A DNA stretch of 54,228 nt, from assembly GCA_026421215.1 (NCBI GenBank), contig JAPKBN010000009.1, forward strand, positions 1-54,228. Direction: 5' to 3'. The notes under the pieces were generated by a model. It worked only from the letters and a program-made list of their open reading frames with translations. It did no database searches and had not been told where the DNA came from. This document shows positions 36,107 through 45,188 of this stretch, in pieces. This stretch comes from Dehalococcoidia bacterium. Its GTDB lineage: Bacteria; Chloroflexota; Dehalococcoidia; Lucifugimonadales; Lucifugimonadaceae. How positions within the stretch are numbered: position 1 is the stretch's first letter; every line of letters begins with the position of its first letter. Both the position numbers and the translations under genes were made by a program.

Positions 36107-37264
36107 ATGACCACCGCCGACATCGATGAAGTACGCCGCCAAATAGTTGCCACTGTTCGTGAGTTCGTCCAGAAGGACGTTGTACCGCAGGCCGCGGAAC
36201 ACGACGAGAACGACACCTACCCCACGGAGCTCGTAGAGCAGATGGCCGAGATGGGGCTGTTTGGTATCACGATCCCTGAGGAGTACGGGGGTATGGGGCT
36301 CGACTACACCACGTACGCGATGGTGTTCGAAGAGCTTTGCAAGGGCTGGATGTCGATCACGGCGCCGATTGGCACACACTCCATCCTCACAGCCGCGATC
36401 GTGAATTACGGCACTGAGGAGCAGAAGAGGGAGTGGCTCCCAAAGCTGGCTTCCGGCGAAAAGCGTGGCGGACTGGCACTGACCGAACCGGGCGGTGGTA
36501 GCGATGTCGCAAGCTTGCAGACAACAGCAGTCAGGGATGGTGAAGAGTATGTTGTAAACGGCAACAAACTGTTCATCACGAATGGTCGTACCGGCGATGT
36601 TTACCTACTCCTTGCAAAGACCGACACCGACATCGACCCACAGCATCGCGGTATCAGTGCCTTCATCGCTGAGAAAGGCCCGGGTTTTACGGCGGGCCGG
36701 GACCTGAATAAGCTCGGCTACCGGGGTGTGGATACCTCCGAGCTAATATTCCAGAACTACCGGGTATCGGCAGATCTTCTGGTCGGCGGGGAAGAGGGCA
36801 AAGGCTTCTATCACGTGATGGACGCGCTCGAGACCGGTCGTATCAACATCGCCGCCCGAGCGGTGGGTGTAGCGACGGGAGCGTTTGAGCTTGCTATCAA
36901 GTACGCGCAGGAGCGGGAAACCTTCGGCAAGAAGATCGCCGAGCGGCAGACTATTCAGAACATGTTGGCCGACATGGCGACCAAGATTCACGCCGCGAGG
37001 CTGATGACATACGACGCAGCGGCAAAGAAAGACAGCGGTGCACGTATCGATCTGGAAGCCGGGATGGCCAAGCTGTACGCGTCCGAGATCTGTGCCGAGG
37101 TGACGATGGACGCGATGCGCATCCATGGCGGTTACGGGTACATCAAGGATTTGCCGCTGGAGCGTTACTACCGTGATGCTCCTTTGATGATCATCGGTGA
37201 GGGTACATCGGAGATTCAGCGCCTTGTCATCGCCCGCAACCTTCTCAAGCAATACGCTATCTAA
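36107..37264 (+). CDS. Acyl-CoA dehydrogenase
   Basis: 385 residues from ATG 36107 (AGGA 7 bases upstream; an ATG nine codons earlier is weaker). N-terminal helical domain, then the FAD/substrate region LTEPGGGSDVASLQTTA, and the C-terminal QIHGGYGY-like region (MRIHGGYGYIKDLPLERYYRDA). Catalytic-base candidate Glu is in IIGEGTSEIQR, as in short/medium-chain enzymes. It oxidises acyl-CoA to enoyl-CoA with FAD and passes electrons to ETF. No other beta-oxidation genes are adjacent except the thiolase 12 kb away. Confidence 0.94.
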   Translation: MTTADIDEVRRQIVATVREFVQKDVVPQAAEHDENDTYPTELVEQMAEMGLFGITIPEEYGGMGLDYTTYAMVFEELCKGWMSITAPIGTHSILTAAIVNYGTEEQKREWLPKLASGEKRGGLALTEPGGGSDVASLQTTAVRDGEEYVVNGNKLFITNGRTGDVYLLLAKTDTDIDPQHRGISAFIAEKGPGFTAGRDLNKLGYRGVDTSELIFQNYRVSADLLVGGEEGKGFYHVMDALETGRINIAARAVGVATGAFELAIKYAQERETFGKKIAERQTIQNMLADMATKIHAARLMTYDAAAKKDSGARIDLEAGMAKLYASEICAEVTMDAMRIHGGYGYIKDLPLERYYRDAPLMIIGEGTSEIQRLVIARNLLKQYAI

Positions 37265-37379
37265 CCGCGGAGCGGTGATTATTTGGAGTCGTTTTCGAAT
37301 GCCCGGTGTTATGGCTTAACTTGGCCCCGAGCCGGGTTTCGTTGGAACGGCTTGTGGATTGGCCTGAGGAACGGTCTAG

Positions 37380-37922
37380 ATGATTAACGAATCAGATGAG
37401 CCTGGAATATCCGTAGGGCCGGGGGAGAAGCCGAGCTTGGGGGACCCACGATCCATGTCGAAGGATCTGCCCGTGCTGAACACGGCTCAGAATGACGGAG
37501 GACCGGTGCTCGGAGGACCCGGCACGCGTAAGCGTCTGTTTAAGGAACTGGGCGGACGCGAAAACATAGAGAAGGTCGTCGATCGTTTTTACGACCTGAT
37601 CGACGAAGACCCAGAGCTGCGGCCCATCTTCCCGGAGAGCATGGAGCAAGGACGTGCACGCCAGAAGCTCTTCCTTGAGGAGTGGCTGGGTGGGGAACCG
37701 CGCTACACGACTGAAATCGGGCCATGGCAACTACGTCGACGCCACGCTCCGTTCCGCGTAACAGAGACTGGCGCGACCCGATGGGTCGGCCATATGGAAC
37801 TGGCGCTGTTCGATTGCGGTGCATCAAAAGAACTTGCGGCCGAGATAGCGTCATTCCTGCGTCCGGTGGCCTTTCGTATGGTGAATTCGATCGATTCCAG
37901 CCCGTCCGACACTCAGGATTAG
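37380..37922 (+). CDS. Truncated haemoglobin (group II-like) with N-terminal extension
   Basis: 180 residues; the globin core starts near residue 55. RFYDLIDEDPELRPIF gives the B helix with Tyr71, and RRRHAPF gives proximal His122. TRWVGHMELAL near the G helix carries the Trp typical of group II. The first 50 residues are Gly/Pro-rich and disordered. It binds O2/NO and may aid detoxification. The start is ATG 37380; ATG 37455, 25 codons later, is also reasonable. Confidence 0.9.
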   Translation: MINESDEPGISVGPGEKPSLGDPRSMSKDLPVLNTAQNDGGPVLGGPGTRKRLFKELGGRENIEKVVDRFYDLIDEDPELRPIFPESMEQGRARQKLFLEEWLGGEPRYTTEIGPWQLRRRHAPFRVTETGATRWVGHMELALFDCGASKELAAEIASFLRPVAFRMVNSIDSSPSDTQD

Positions 37923-38051
37923 ACCGCGGGAATGCCAGACGGCGACGTAGCCCTCATATGGTGGGTCTATCGCGGTAAGCTGCGGCTTGATCATCATGGG
38001 CGGGCTTTTGGCGCGTTCTTTGGATCGCTGCACAACTGAAGGAGCGCGTGT

Positions 38052-38972
38052 ATGGACCAGGTTTACTCAGGCGCAGGGTTTGCCGTTCCGCAGGTGTTCC
38101 CGGACGGAAACGTTGATCTGGCAGTCATACGTGACATTTCGTTGCGTGCTGAACAGTTGGGTTACGACAGCCTGTGGACTCAGGAACGGATTATTGGACC
38201 GAGCGTTAGCCTAGAGCCGCTGGCGCTTCTCTCTTACCTAGCCGCGGTCACTGAAAAAGTCCGGCTCGGCGTGAGCGTGCTCGTCCTCCCGCTTCGCAGC
38301 CCACCGCAACTGGCGAAGACTCTGGCGACGTTGGACGTGTTGTCTGAAGGACGCTTGATCGTCGGCGTTGGACTCGGGGGCAGCGATAAGGACGCACCCG
38401 CGTACGGGTTTGAGTCCGGGCGTCGCGTACGTCGCTTCAATGAGGCTCTGGAATTTATGGACGCCTTCTGGAAGAACCAGATAGTCGAGTACGAGGGCCA
38501 GTTGTACAACCTTTTGGGTGGTTCAATGGCGCCGAAGCCGATTCAGAAGCCGCGGCCGCCGGTGTGGTTTGGCGCTCGGGCCGAAGCGGCAATTAAACGC
38601 GCAGCGAAGTACGGCGATGGCTGGATGGGCCCTGGTTCTTCCAGCGCGGACGATTTCAAGGAGAGCGTAGTTATGCTGCGTAATGCGCTGGACGCCGAGG
38701 GCCGCGACCCGGCGAGCTACCCGGTTTCGAAAAGGGTGTATGTAGCTATCGACGATGATGCCGACCGCGCCGAACGACGCCTTGCTGACTGGTTCGGGCA
38801 TCACTACGGCAACGCGGATATGGCGTCACGGGTCTCGATATGGGGTTCGGCAGACCATTGTTATGAACAGATCGATGCCATCATCGACGCCGGAGCAGAG
38901 CATTTCTTGTTGAACCCGGTGTTTGACTACGATGAGCATCTCGACGCTCTGAGACGCTACATACGGCCTTAA
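38052..38972 (+). CDS. LLM-class flavin/F420-dependent oxidoreductase
   Basis: 306 residues; bacterial-luciferase-like TIM barrel. LAVIRDISLRAEQLGYDSLW, VRLGVSVLVLPLRSP, LDVLSEGRLIVGVGLGGS and KPRPPVWFGARAEAAIKRA are diagnostic of the subgroup that covers F420-dependent oxidoreductases. ATG at 38052 has AAGGAG about 7 bases upstream. It is the second luciferase-like gene of the window and is followed by an aldo/keto reductase. Confidence 0.9.
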   Translation: MDQVYSGAGFAVPQVFPDGNVDLAVIRDISLRAEQLGYDSLWTQERIIGPSVSLEPLALLSYLAAVTEKVRLGVSVLVLPLRSPPQLAKTLATLDVLSEGRLIVGVGLGGSDKDAPAYGFESGRRVRRFNEALEFMDAFWKNQIVEYEGQLYNLLGGSMAPKPIQKPRPPVWFGARAEAAIKRAAKYGDGWMGPGSSSADDFKESVVMLRNALDAEGRDPASYPVSKRVYVAIDDDADRAERRLADWFGHHYGNADMASRVSIWGSADHCYEQIDAIIDAGAEHFLLNPVFDYDEHLDALRRYIRP

Positions 38973-39052
38973 TTCAATCATCAAACAAATGGGCATATAT
39001 AGCCCAACGGATAGGTTCCAGGCGGGGCCTGACCACCGATCAAGGGGCAGCA

Positions 39053-40045
39053 ATGAAGTACCGACCATATGGCAACACCGGACTTGAGATATCGGAGATC
39101 GTTTTCGGCGCGGGCGCCGTTGGAGGCATTCTCATCGATGCCGATGATGAGACGCGGCGCAAGGCCATCAGGATGGCGCTCGATGCCGGGATCAACTGGA
39201 TCGACACGGCCGCCTCTTACGGGCAGGGTCGTTCAGAGACAGCGCTCGGCTGGTTGTTGAAAGAGATTCCTCAAGATGAGCAGCCTTATCTGTCTACGAA
39301 GTTCAGCATCGACCCGGAACTGGGCGACATTCCGGGGCAGGTTGAGCGCTCCATGCACGAGAGTCTCAACCGACTTCAGCGGGATAGCGTGGACGTTTTC
39401 CAACTGCACAATCGTGTTTCCGAGGAACGCGGCTGGTTCCCCGGATCGGTCGCTACGGTCGACGCAATCGGCAAGGACGGGGTGGCGGACGGGATACAGA
39501 GTCTTGTTGAGCAGGGTCTGACGCGGTTCGCTGGTTTCACCTGCACCGGCGAAAGTTCCGCCCTACACAAGGTAATTGAGAGCGAACGCTTTAACTCTGC
39601 GCAGGTTTACTACAATCTCCTGAACCCGAGTTCGGGGCGCGTCGTACCTGAAGGCTGGTCGGCATACGATTTCGGAAACGTGATCGACAAGTGCGCCGCC
39701 CACCAAGTCGCCGTAATGAACATTCGTGTGCTGGCGGCGGGTGTGATCGCCACCGATGTGCGGCACGGACGTGAATCTCAGGTAGCTCCGGGCGGTGATG
39801 TGCCCGCGGACGAGGTGCGGACGAAGTTGATAGTGGAAGCGCTTGGGGACAGTCAGGGTACCCGGGCACAGCTGGCTGTGCGCTACGGGCTCTCAAACCC
39901 CAAGGTGTCTGGTGTCCTGGTGGGTATGGCGGAACTCGATCATCTTCACCAGGCGTTGGGCGCTCAGGAGATGGGTCCGTTGTCCGAAGACGTGCTGGAC
40001 GCGATCCACGCGCTTGTGGCGACCGACTTCGGCCGACTCGGCTAG
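39053..40045 (+). CDS. Aldo/keto reductase
   Basis: 330 residues. AKR tetrad Asp51, Tyr56, Lys83 and His119 are in WIDTAASYG, STKFS and VFQLHN. It reduces carbonyls with NADPH, or oxidises sugar alcohols. ATG 39053 follows GGGG by about 6 bases. It lies 80 bases after the luciferase-like gene, and a strong terminator follows its stop. Confidence 0.92.
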   Translation: MKYRPYGNTGLEISEIVFGAGAVGGILIDADDETRRKAIRMALDAGINWIDTAASYGQGRSETALGWLLKEIPQDEQPYLSTKFSIDPELGDIPGQVERSMHESLNRLQRDSVDVFQLHNRVSEERGWFPGSVATVDAIGKDGVADGIQSLVEQGLTRFAGFTCTGESSALHKVIESERFNSAQVYYNLLNPSSGRVVPEGWSAYDFGNVIDKCAAHQVAVMNIRVLAAGVIATDVRHGRESQVAPGGDVPADEVRTKLIVEALGDSQGTRAQLAVRYGLSNPKVSGVLVGMAELDHLHQALGAQEMGPLSEDVLDAIHALVATDFGRLG

Positions 40046-40068
40046 CACGACAATCTCGGAGACGCGAC

Positions 40069-40113
40069 AAGGGGGGTGGCCCGCGCATCAAGCGCTTGCC
40101 ACCCCCCTTTATC
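40069..40113. terminator. Intrinsic terminator between aldo/keto reductase and DUF5679 genes
   Basis: AAGGGGGGTGGC (40069-40080) pairs perfectly with GCCACCCCCCTT (40098-40109) to make a 12-bp stem. The loop is 17 bases and TTAT follows. It lies between convergent stops and can serve both strands. Confidence 0.8.
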
Positions 40114-40133
40114 GATTCAGATGCGGGTGCCCT

Positions 40134-40277
40134 TTAAGAGGCTTTGCCGATCTTGAATAGCGTCGTGCTGCATGTGCCGCACTTGCCCTTCGTCGCCGGG
40201 CGACCATTTTTCATGGTTACCTGTTCGGCAGCGTTCATCTCTCGCATTGTTCGACACTTCATGCAGTAGGCGTCCAT
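40134..40277 (-). CDS. DUF5679 small zinc-ribbon protein
   Basis: 47 residues. Two CxxC pairs (YCMKCRTMREM at the N-terminus, and KCGTCSTTLF at about 32-41) plus VTMKNGRPATKG match DUF5679, as I remember that family from Chloroflexota. ATG 40277 has GGAGG 6 bases upstream. The function is unknown; the pattern suggests a zinc-binding nucleic-acid or ribosome-associated factor. A 19-bp hairpin sits upstream of it. Confidence 0.9.
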   Translation of the reverse strand: MDAYCMKCRTMREMNAAEQVTMKNGRPATKGKCGTCSTTLFKIGKAS

Positions 40278-40673
40278 GAGGTTCCTCCAAAATTGACTCT
40301 TGTTCGGCGGTCTTCCACCGAAGCTACCTAGCTTTAAGTTAACACCACATCCCCAAAGCTGAGGTAGCTTCGGTCAGGGAACGACTGGGAAAAGAGACTA
40401 AAAAGAGCCCTGTTCGGAGCCTATAGCCCCCAGTTTTACGATTGCAGGGGGGGTGAATCGACAGCATCCACAAAATCGTCCAGAGGTTTACGTTTATCCC
40501 AATCGTACGAAACGGGGGTACACGCTGGGGGAATTTATACGATTGCGTCCATCGTAGAGCGGAGGAACCCGGCTAGATCCGGCATGGAGCCGCCTGTAGC
40601 AAGTGTCTGAAAAGCTCATAATCTCGCCGACAAGAACTAGCAGAGAGCCGTAAGGCAGGGGGCCGAACCATAC
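40278..40673. other. Divergent intergenic region, 396 bp, with a long hairpin
   Basis: Separates the DUF5679 gene (minus) from the alpha/beta hydrolase (plus). It contains the 40317-40374 hairpin. ACGATTGC at about 40438 and 40539 is directly repeated, and AATCGTA is near 40502. No tRNA or ORF was found. Confidence 0.5.
40317..40374. repeat. Long inverted repeat, 19-bp stem with one bulge
   Basis: ACCGAAGCTACCTAGCTTT (40317-40335) pairs with AAAGCT and AGGTAGCTTCGGT (40355-40374), one G bulged at 40361, around a 19-base loop. It lies about 40 bases upstream of the DUF5679 start. It could be an mRNA leader hairpin, operator, or mobile-element remnant; no TSD was seen. Confidence 0.7.
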
Positions 40674-41462
40674 ATGCCATTGATCAACCTAGGTAGTGCA
40701 ACGCTTGATTACGAAATAGAGGGGCAGGGTCCCGTGATTTTGTTTGCACACGGGGCCGGTGGGAATCGTCTTTCATGGTGGCAGCAGGTTCCGTATTTCA
40801 TGGACAGGTACAGCTGCATCACCTTCAGCCACCCTGGATTTGGTCGTTCCGGCTGGATTGGCGATGTCTCTGAGCGCATCAGTTACTCAGATGTACTTCT
40901 GGAGTTGCTGGATCATCTTGAGATAGAGCGGGCTGTGCTGGTTGCACAGTCCATGGGTGGATGGACATGTCTCCCGGTTGCGGTCCGACTGCCTGAACGC
41001 GTGGCGGCCCTTTTTATGGCTTCTACGCCGGGTAACTTGCGCACACCCGAGATCGATCAGGCTCGTGAGGCAAATCGAGAGAGGTTGGAAGAGCTAAGAC
41101 AGGCGTGGGAGGAACGATCCGCTGGAAGCTTCAATCCAGCTCTCGGAGAACGCTGTTTCACCGAGCAACCTGAGATGCACTATCTTTACTCCGCTATCCA
41201 AGGCTTGAACCAGCCGCGGGTATCGAGAGCCGGGATCGATATTACTCCCGAAGAGATGTCCTGTTACCGGACACCGACGATGTACATAACAGGTAAGGAA
41301 GACGTTGTACTGCCATCTTCGGTGATAGTAGCGGCGGCGGCAGTTACGCCCGGAGCCCATCTAGAGCGAGTGCCAGAAACCGGGCATTCAATCTACTTCG
41401 AGCGGCCAAATGTATTCAATTCACTGCTGTCTTCTTTTCTGAGTAAGGTATACCCGACCTGA
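40674..41462 (+). CDS. Alpha/beta hydrolase
   Basis: 262 residues. HGAGG near 26-30 (oxyanion hole), nucleophile Ser93 in AQSMGG, Asp210 in GKEDVV and His238 in ETGHS complete a catalytic triad. It is of the haloperoxidase/3-oxoadipate enol-lactonase-like type. The substrate is unknown. ATG at 40674 is preceded by AGGGGG. A hairpin terminator follows. Confidence 0.9.
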   Translation: MPLINLGSATLDYEIEGQGPVILFAHGAGGNRLSWWQQVPYFMDRYSCITFSHPGFGRSGWIGDVSERISYSDVLLELLDHLEIERAVLVAQSMGGWTCLPVAVRLPERVAALFMASTPGNLRTPEIDQAREANRERLEELRQAWEERSAGSFNPALGERCFTEQPEMHYLYSAIQGLNQPRVSRAGIDITPEEMSCYRTPTMYITGKEDVVLPSSVIVAAAAVTPGAHLERVPETGHSIYFERPNVFNSLLSSFLSKVYPT

Positions 41463-41835
41463 ACTTGCCGATAGATGTCCGGGGTGACTCCTTTAGTCTT
41501 CCCCGGACTCATCTTTTGGAACAGTGTGGGACATGTGATACAGCCCCGTCGCAGATCAGTTGTACTGTGCATAGAGTAAAGGTCGGTTGCTCACCCAACG
41601 GTGTGTGAGCTGCCCCTGAGGCGATACTAGGGGTCGGGTTAGTCTGGCCTCGTGTTGACTGGACGATACAGGGCGCGCTGCATGCCGAAAATGCTGCCGC
41701 GTAGTTGGCCAACTTCGGCCGACATCATGGTCACCGTACTCACCGCGTACACGATGTAACTACCCGAGTTTGGTTGATGCCGCTCAAAGGTGATATCAGG
41801 GCAGCCAAAGGTGGGGATGGTCGATTATTGCGTGG
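41463..41835. other. Convergent intergenic region, 373 bp
   Basis: Between the alpha/beta hydrolase and the luciferase-like gene. It holds the terminator hairpin described next and otherwise nothing recognisable. Short minus frames here lack ribosome sites. Confidence 0.5.
41477..41508 (+). terminator. Terminator-like hairpin after the alpha/beta hydrolase
   Basis: GTCCGGGG (41477-41484) pairs with CCCCGGAC (41501-41508), with an inner GACT/AGTC pairing and a small loop. TCATCTTTT follows. It begins 14 bases after the stop. Confidence 0.65.
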
Positions 41836-42855
41836 TTAAATCGCCTGTACTCTACTGATCAGATCTATTAAACGAGCCTCGTCTTCCGGTGTATCGGATG
41901 GCGCATCGAACGAAACCCGGGTCGCATAGTCCATTCGTTTTGTTAGGACATCGGGCAGATTTTCATAGGTTGATGTGACTGCGAACTCACGCACGACATC
42001 CAACGGTACGGATTCCACCATGCGCTCCCATTCGCCCTTGACCGACATGTCATGGAGCATTAGTCCGAGTTCACCCAATCCATGTGTGTCGAAAACGTTC
42101 ATGTACGTGCGAGTAGACCCGTAAAAAGAGATCGGTTGACGAAGTGCGAGGAGCTTTTGCTCGATTTCGGAATCATCGTTCCCAAGAGCCATCATGCCGC
42201 CCCCGGACACCTCGATATCTGACAGATCCCGACCGGCCTGCTCTGCTCCGCGTGCGAGTTCGGGAAGTGTGACTTCCCTGACGTACTTCTCGGTCGTGAA
42301 GCTGTGGAGAAAAAGTCCGTCAGCGACACGTCCAGCGACACGGGTCATGGCCGGTCCGACGGCGGAAATGAATACCTTTGGCGGCGGGACATCTATCGGC
42401 CCCATGTTGAAGGCGGGTGGGCATAGCGTGAAGTTGTAGAAGCGTCCCTCGAATTCCGGCTTCGCACCGGTCTGGAACGTGTCCCACACCGCTCGCATCA
42501 TGCGAATGTACTCCTCCATTCGGGTGGCCGGAGCCTCCCACTTTCCGGAACTGAATCGACGCTCGTTGTGGCCCTTGACCTGTGTTCCGAGTCCGATCAT
42601 GACCCGGCCACCGGTCAGTTTTTGTAATTCCCAGGCCATCTGCGCCATCACGAATGGGCTACGCGGGAAGGCGATGATGATCGAGGTGCCGATCTCCGCC
42701 CGCGTGCTCATGTGTGCCGCAAGGGTCCACCGGGTAGTTGCTTCGTACTTCGTCTCCGAAGTGGTGATAGCGTCGTAACCGAGACGCTCAGCGCGTTCGA
42801 CTTCGGATGGGACGTCTGATAGTAGACCGGCGCCAAATCGACCTGATACCTTCAA
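41836..42855 (-). CDS. LLM-class F420-dependent oxidoreductase
   Basis: 339 residues. Luciferase-like barrel with ERAERLGYDAITTSETKYE, IIIAFPRSPFVMAQMAWELQ and GGRVMIGLGTQVKGHNERRF. This group resembles actinobacterial F420-dependent enzymes. TTG start at 42855 with GGGAGAG 4-6 bases upstream. It is the third luciferase-like gene, divergent from the Lrp-domain gene. Confidence 0.9.
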   Translation of the reverse strand: MKVSGRFGAGLLSDVPSEVERAERLGYDAITTSETKYEATTRWTLAAHMSTRAEIGTSIIIAFPRSPFVMAQMAWELQKLTGGRVMIGLGTQVKGHNERRFSSGKWEAPATRMEEYIRMMRAVWDTFQTGAKPEFEGRFYNFTLCPPAFNMGPIDVPPPKVFISAVGPAMTRVAGRVADGLFLHSFTTEKYVREVTLPELARGAEQAGRDLSDIEVSGGGMMALGNDDSEIEQKLLALRQPISFYGSTRTYMNVFDTHGLGELGLMLHDMSVKGEWERMVESVPLDVVREFAVTSTYENLPDVLTKRMDYATRVSFDAPSDTPEDEARLIDLISRVQAI

Positions 42856-43122
42856 TTAATCTCTCCCTCAATTATTGCTGGGTATTTGAGCATCGTCGGA
42901 ATAACCGGATGTTGCACACTTGCCGTGGCCGACATGACGTGACGGTCGGAAATCGGATCATTGACGACGGATGGGGCTTGCCCTGTTGGGGATCGGCAGA
43001 TTCTAACCGGCAAAGACCATTTAGGGATCAGCCGGTTACACTCTCCTAACAGGAACCGGGTCCGGTGCAATCAGTCTGACGCCAGGATACGCCACGGTTT
43101 TCGGGCGTAGACGGGGAGTTTA

Positions 43123-43359
43123 ATGACGGTTCGTGCATATCAACTGGTCGACACAGCACCCGGTAGCGATGTGTCGGCGCTCATCGATGCATTAAGCGCG
43201 ATCGATGGGACGAAAAGGGTGGACGCCATCACCGGTCCGCATGACGTCATCTGTACGGTTCAGGTCGACGAACTGGCCAATCTGGCTAGCTACCAGACTC
43301 AGGTCCACAACGTGTCGGGCGTGACGCGCACCATGACCTGCGTCGTTCTACAGGGCTGA
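43123..43359 (+). CDS. Stand-alone Lrp/AsnC ligand-binding (RAM) domain protein
   Basis: 78 residues. MTVRAYQLVDTAPGSDVSAL and GPHDVICTVQVDELANL match the C-terminal effector domain of Lrp/AsnC regulators without a DNA-binding part. Such proteins sense amino acids or modulate full-length Lrp by hetero-oligomers. It is followed 21 bases later by the DinB gene. Confidence 0.9.
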   Translation: MTVRAYQLVDTAPGSDVSALIDALSAIDGTKRVDAITGPHDVICTVQVDELANLASYQTQVHNVSGVTRTMTCVVLQG

Positions 43360-43380
43360 TTCTGGTCAGAGGACGATCTA

Positions 43381-43896
43381 ATGAAGATCAACGAATACAC
43401 CGAAAACGTACTTGAACGCGTCCATGATTTTATGGCCCTGGCGTTTGCAGATCTAACTCCGGAACAACTCTGGTATCGCCCGGCCGTTGAGGCGAACTCG
43501 ATTGCCTGGGTTGGCTGGCATCTAACTCGAGGACTGGACCGCCGCGTATCAGATATGGACCGGGGCGAGCAGAGCTGGATAGAGGGCCGTTGGTACGAAA
43601 AGTACGGGCTTCCTGCGAATCCGAAAGATTACGGCATGGGGCACACTTCGGATCAGGTTGACGCAGTCCGGCCGTCGGGCTCAGACGTGATCCTTGGCTA
43701 TTATGATGCCGTGTTTCAGCGGACTTTGAAGTTTCTGGCTACGCCTGAGGCGGATAACCATGATCGTGTGCTTGATGATTCCGGCAACACGCTCGCCGAA
43801 GAGATGGTCGGTATGGCGACCGGAAACCTGCAACACATAGGACAGGTCGGTTATATCCGAGGGCTAATCGAAGGACGACGCTGGTTTCCCCGATAG
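43381..43896 (+). CDS. DinB family protein
   Basis: 171 residues of the four-helix DinB/DUF664 fold. It has His47 in WHLTRGLD and His152 in QHIGQVGYIRG as metal-ligand candidates. Members include thiol-dependent S-transferases and maleylpyruvate isomerase-like enzymes. It is co-directional with the Lrp-domain gene, and 23 bases from the convergent aldo/keto reductase. Confidence 0.88.
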   Translation: MKINEYTENVLERVHDFMALAFADLTPEQLWYRPAVEANSIAWVGWHLTRGLDRRVSDMDRGEQSWIEGRWYEKYGLPANPKDYGMGHTSDQVDAVRPSGSDVILGYYDAVFQRTLKFLATPEADNHDRVLDDSGNTLAEEMVGMATGNLQHIGQVGYIRGLIEGRRWFPR

Positions 43897-43919
43897 GGGG
43901 ACCATAATCGCAGGCTAGC

Positions 43920-44828
43920 TCAAGCTCCCAAGTTTACCGGAGCGAGGATATCGTCCAACTCCAACATTTCTGACTCGCTGAGTTGCCAGTCTGCCGCGCT
44001 CGCGTTATGCAGCACCTGTTCCACCGTCTTCGCTCCCGCAATGCACGATGCCATGGACGGATGGGCAAGGGTCCAAGAGATCGCCAGTTGAACGAGATCA
44101 TGGCCGTGATCGGCGGCCCAGGTTTGGAGCGCTGGAACGATCTCCCATGCGCGATCGGCGCGTCCCTCACGGAAAACGAAATGGTCACTTCGTTCGTCGT
44201 CGAGTGGAAACTGGTGGCCCGGTTTGTACTTGCCGGTGAGGATTCCTTTGGCGAGCGGAGAGTGCGCCATCACACCAATGCCGAGTTCAATGCACGCAGG
44301 TAGAACCGCATCCTCAGCGCCTCTGAACAACATGTTGTAACGGGGTTGGGAACTGTTGATCGGTCCGTGCACTGCGGCCTCATGGTGTTGGTCACCCGAA
44401 AAATTGGAGACGCCGATGTACCTGATCTTGCCCTGCTCCTGTAGTTTTAAAAGTTCATCCATAGTGTCCCGGATCGGCCACCGAGGGTTAGGAGAATGGA
44501 GCTGGTACAGGTCTACGTAGTCGGTGCCAAGCGAGGTCAGGCTGTTCTCAATTGCCTGATTAATGTGTTCGGGTGAGTGGTCTCCCGACAACTTGGTAGC
44601 TAGAAATGCTTCATGGCGACGCCCTTGCAACGCCGCGCCGAGTACGGATTCACTCGTACGGTATCCCTCTGCGGTGTCGATGAATGTCATCCCAACATCA
44701 AGAGCCGCGTGGATCGCGGCGATCGCCTGTTCGTCAGGAATGGCGCCCATGCCACCGCCAAGCGGCCATGCACCGAGGCAGACGGCAGAGACCTGGGGTC
44801 CGTCAGTTCCAAGCGGTCGGGTGTCCAA
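43920..44828 (-). CDS. Aldo/keto reductase
   Basis: 302 residues; AKR tetrad Asp51, Tyr56, Lys79 and His111 in FIDTAEGY, LATKLSG and LYQLHSPN. TTG start at 44828 with GGAGG 6-7 bases upstream. It differs from the 39053 protein and belongs to the YghZ/Kv-beta-like group. Carbonyl reductase or sugar oxidoreductase; substrate unknown. Confidence 0.92.
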   Translation of the reverse strand: MDTRPLGTDGPQVSAVCLGAWPLGGGMGAIPDEQAIAAIHAALDVGMTFIDTAEGYRTSESVLGAALQGRRHEAFLATKLSGDHSPEHINQAIENSLTSLGTDYVDLYQLHSPNPRWPIRDTMDELLKLQEQGKIRYIGVSNFSGDQHHEAAVHGPINSSQPRYNMLFRGAEDAVLPACIELGIGVMAHSPLAKGILTGKYKPGHQFPLDDERSDHFVFREGRADRAWEIVPALQTWAADHGHDLVQLAISWTLAHPSMASCIAGAKTVEQVLHNASAADWQLSESEMLELDDILAPVNLGA

Positions 44829-45188
44829 TAACGCCTCCAGTGCCGGTTTTTCGTACCGGAGAGACTAGCCTAGATCAATCGCCAAATGGCGGACAAATCA
44901 GGGGCCGAACCCAATCCACGATCGGCTTTTGATTCAGGAATTTAGTCGGCTACGGACGGAGCGATACCCATCGACCCGGTTGATAACGGGCCGGGATTCG
45001 TCGAGTATTCGTTTTTGGCCTGCAACGATCATGCACGCCTTAGGGATCATCGCTGCGGCGACCGGGATCGCACACCAACGAACGCCGCCAGTCAGCAGCG
45101 ATCTCCCGGCTAGTACTCGACCACGCCCATAAGCCGAGAGCTACGTCTGCCGTGATGTTGCGAGAGCGCCGGTGCTGATCTCATTCAC
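44829..45188. other. Intergenic region, 360 bp
   Basis: Between the YaaA gene's stop and the aldo/keto reductase start. It contains the promoter region of the aldo/keto reductase and a 5-bp hairpin (CCGGT/ACCGG, 44843-44859). No gene or other element seen. Confidence 0.4.

Noticed and set aside
40534-40620. tRNA-like stretch upstream of the alpha/beta hydrolase
   Set aside because: A GGAGG/CCGCC-rich segment does not form a standard cloverleaf or carry T-loop and anticodon features.
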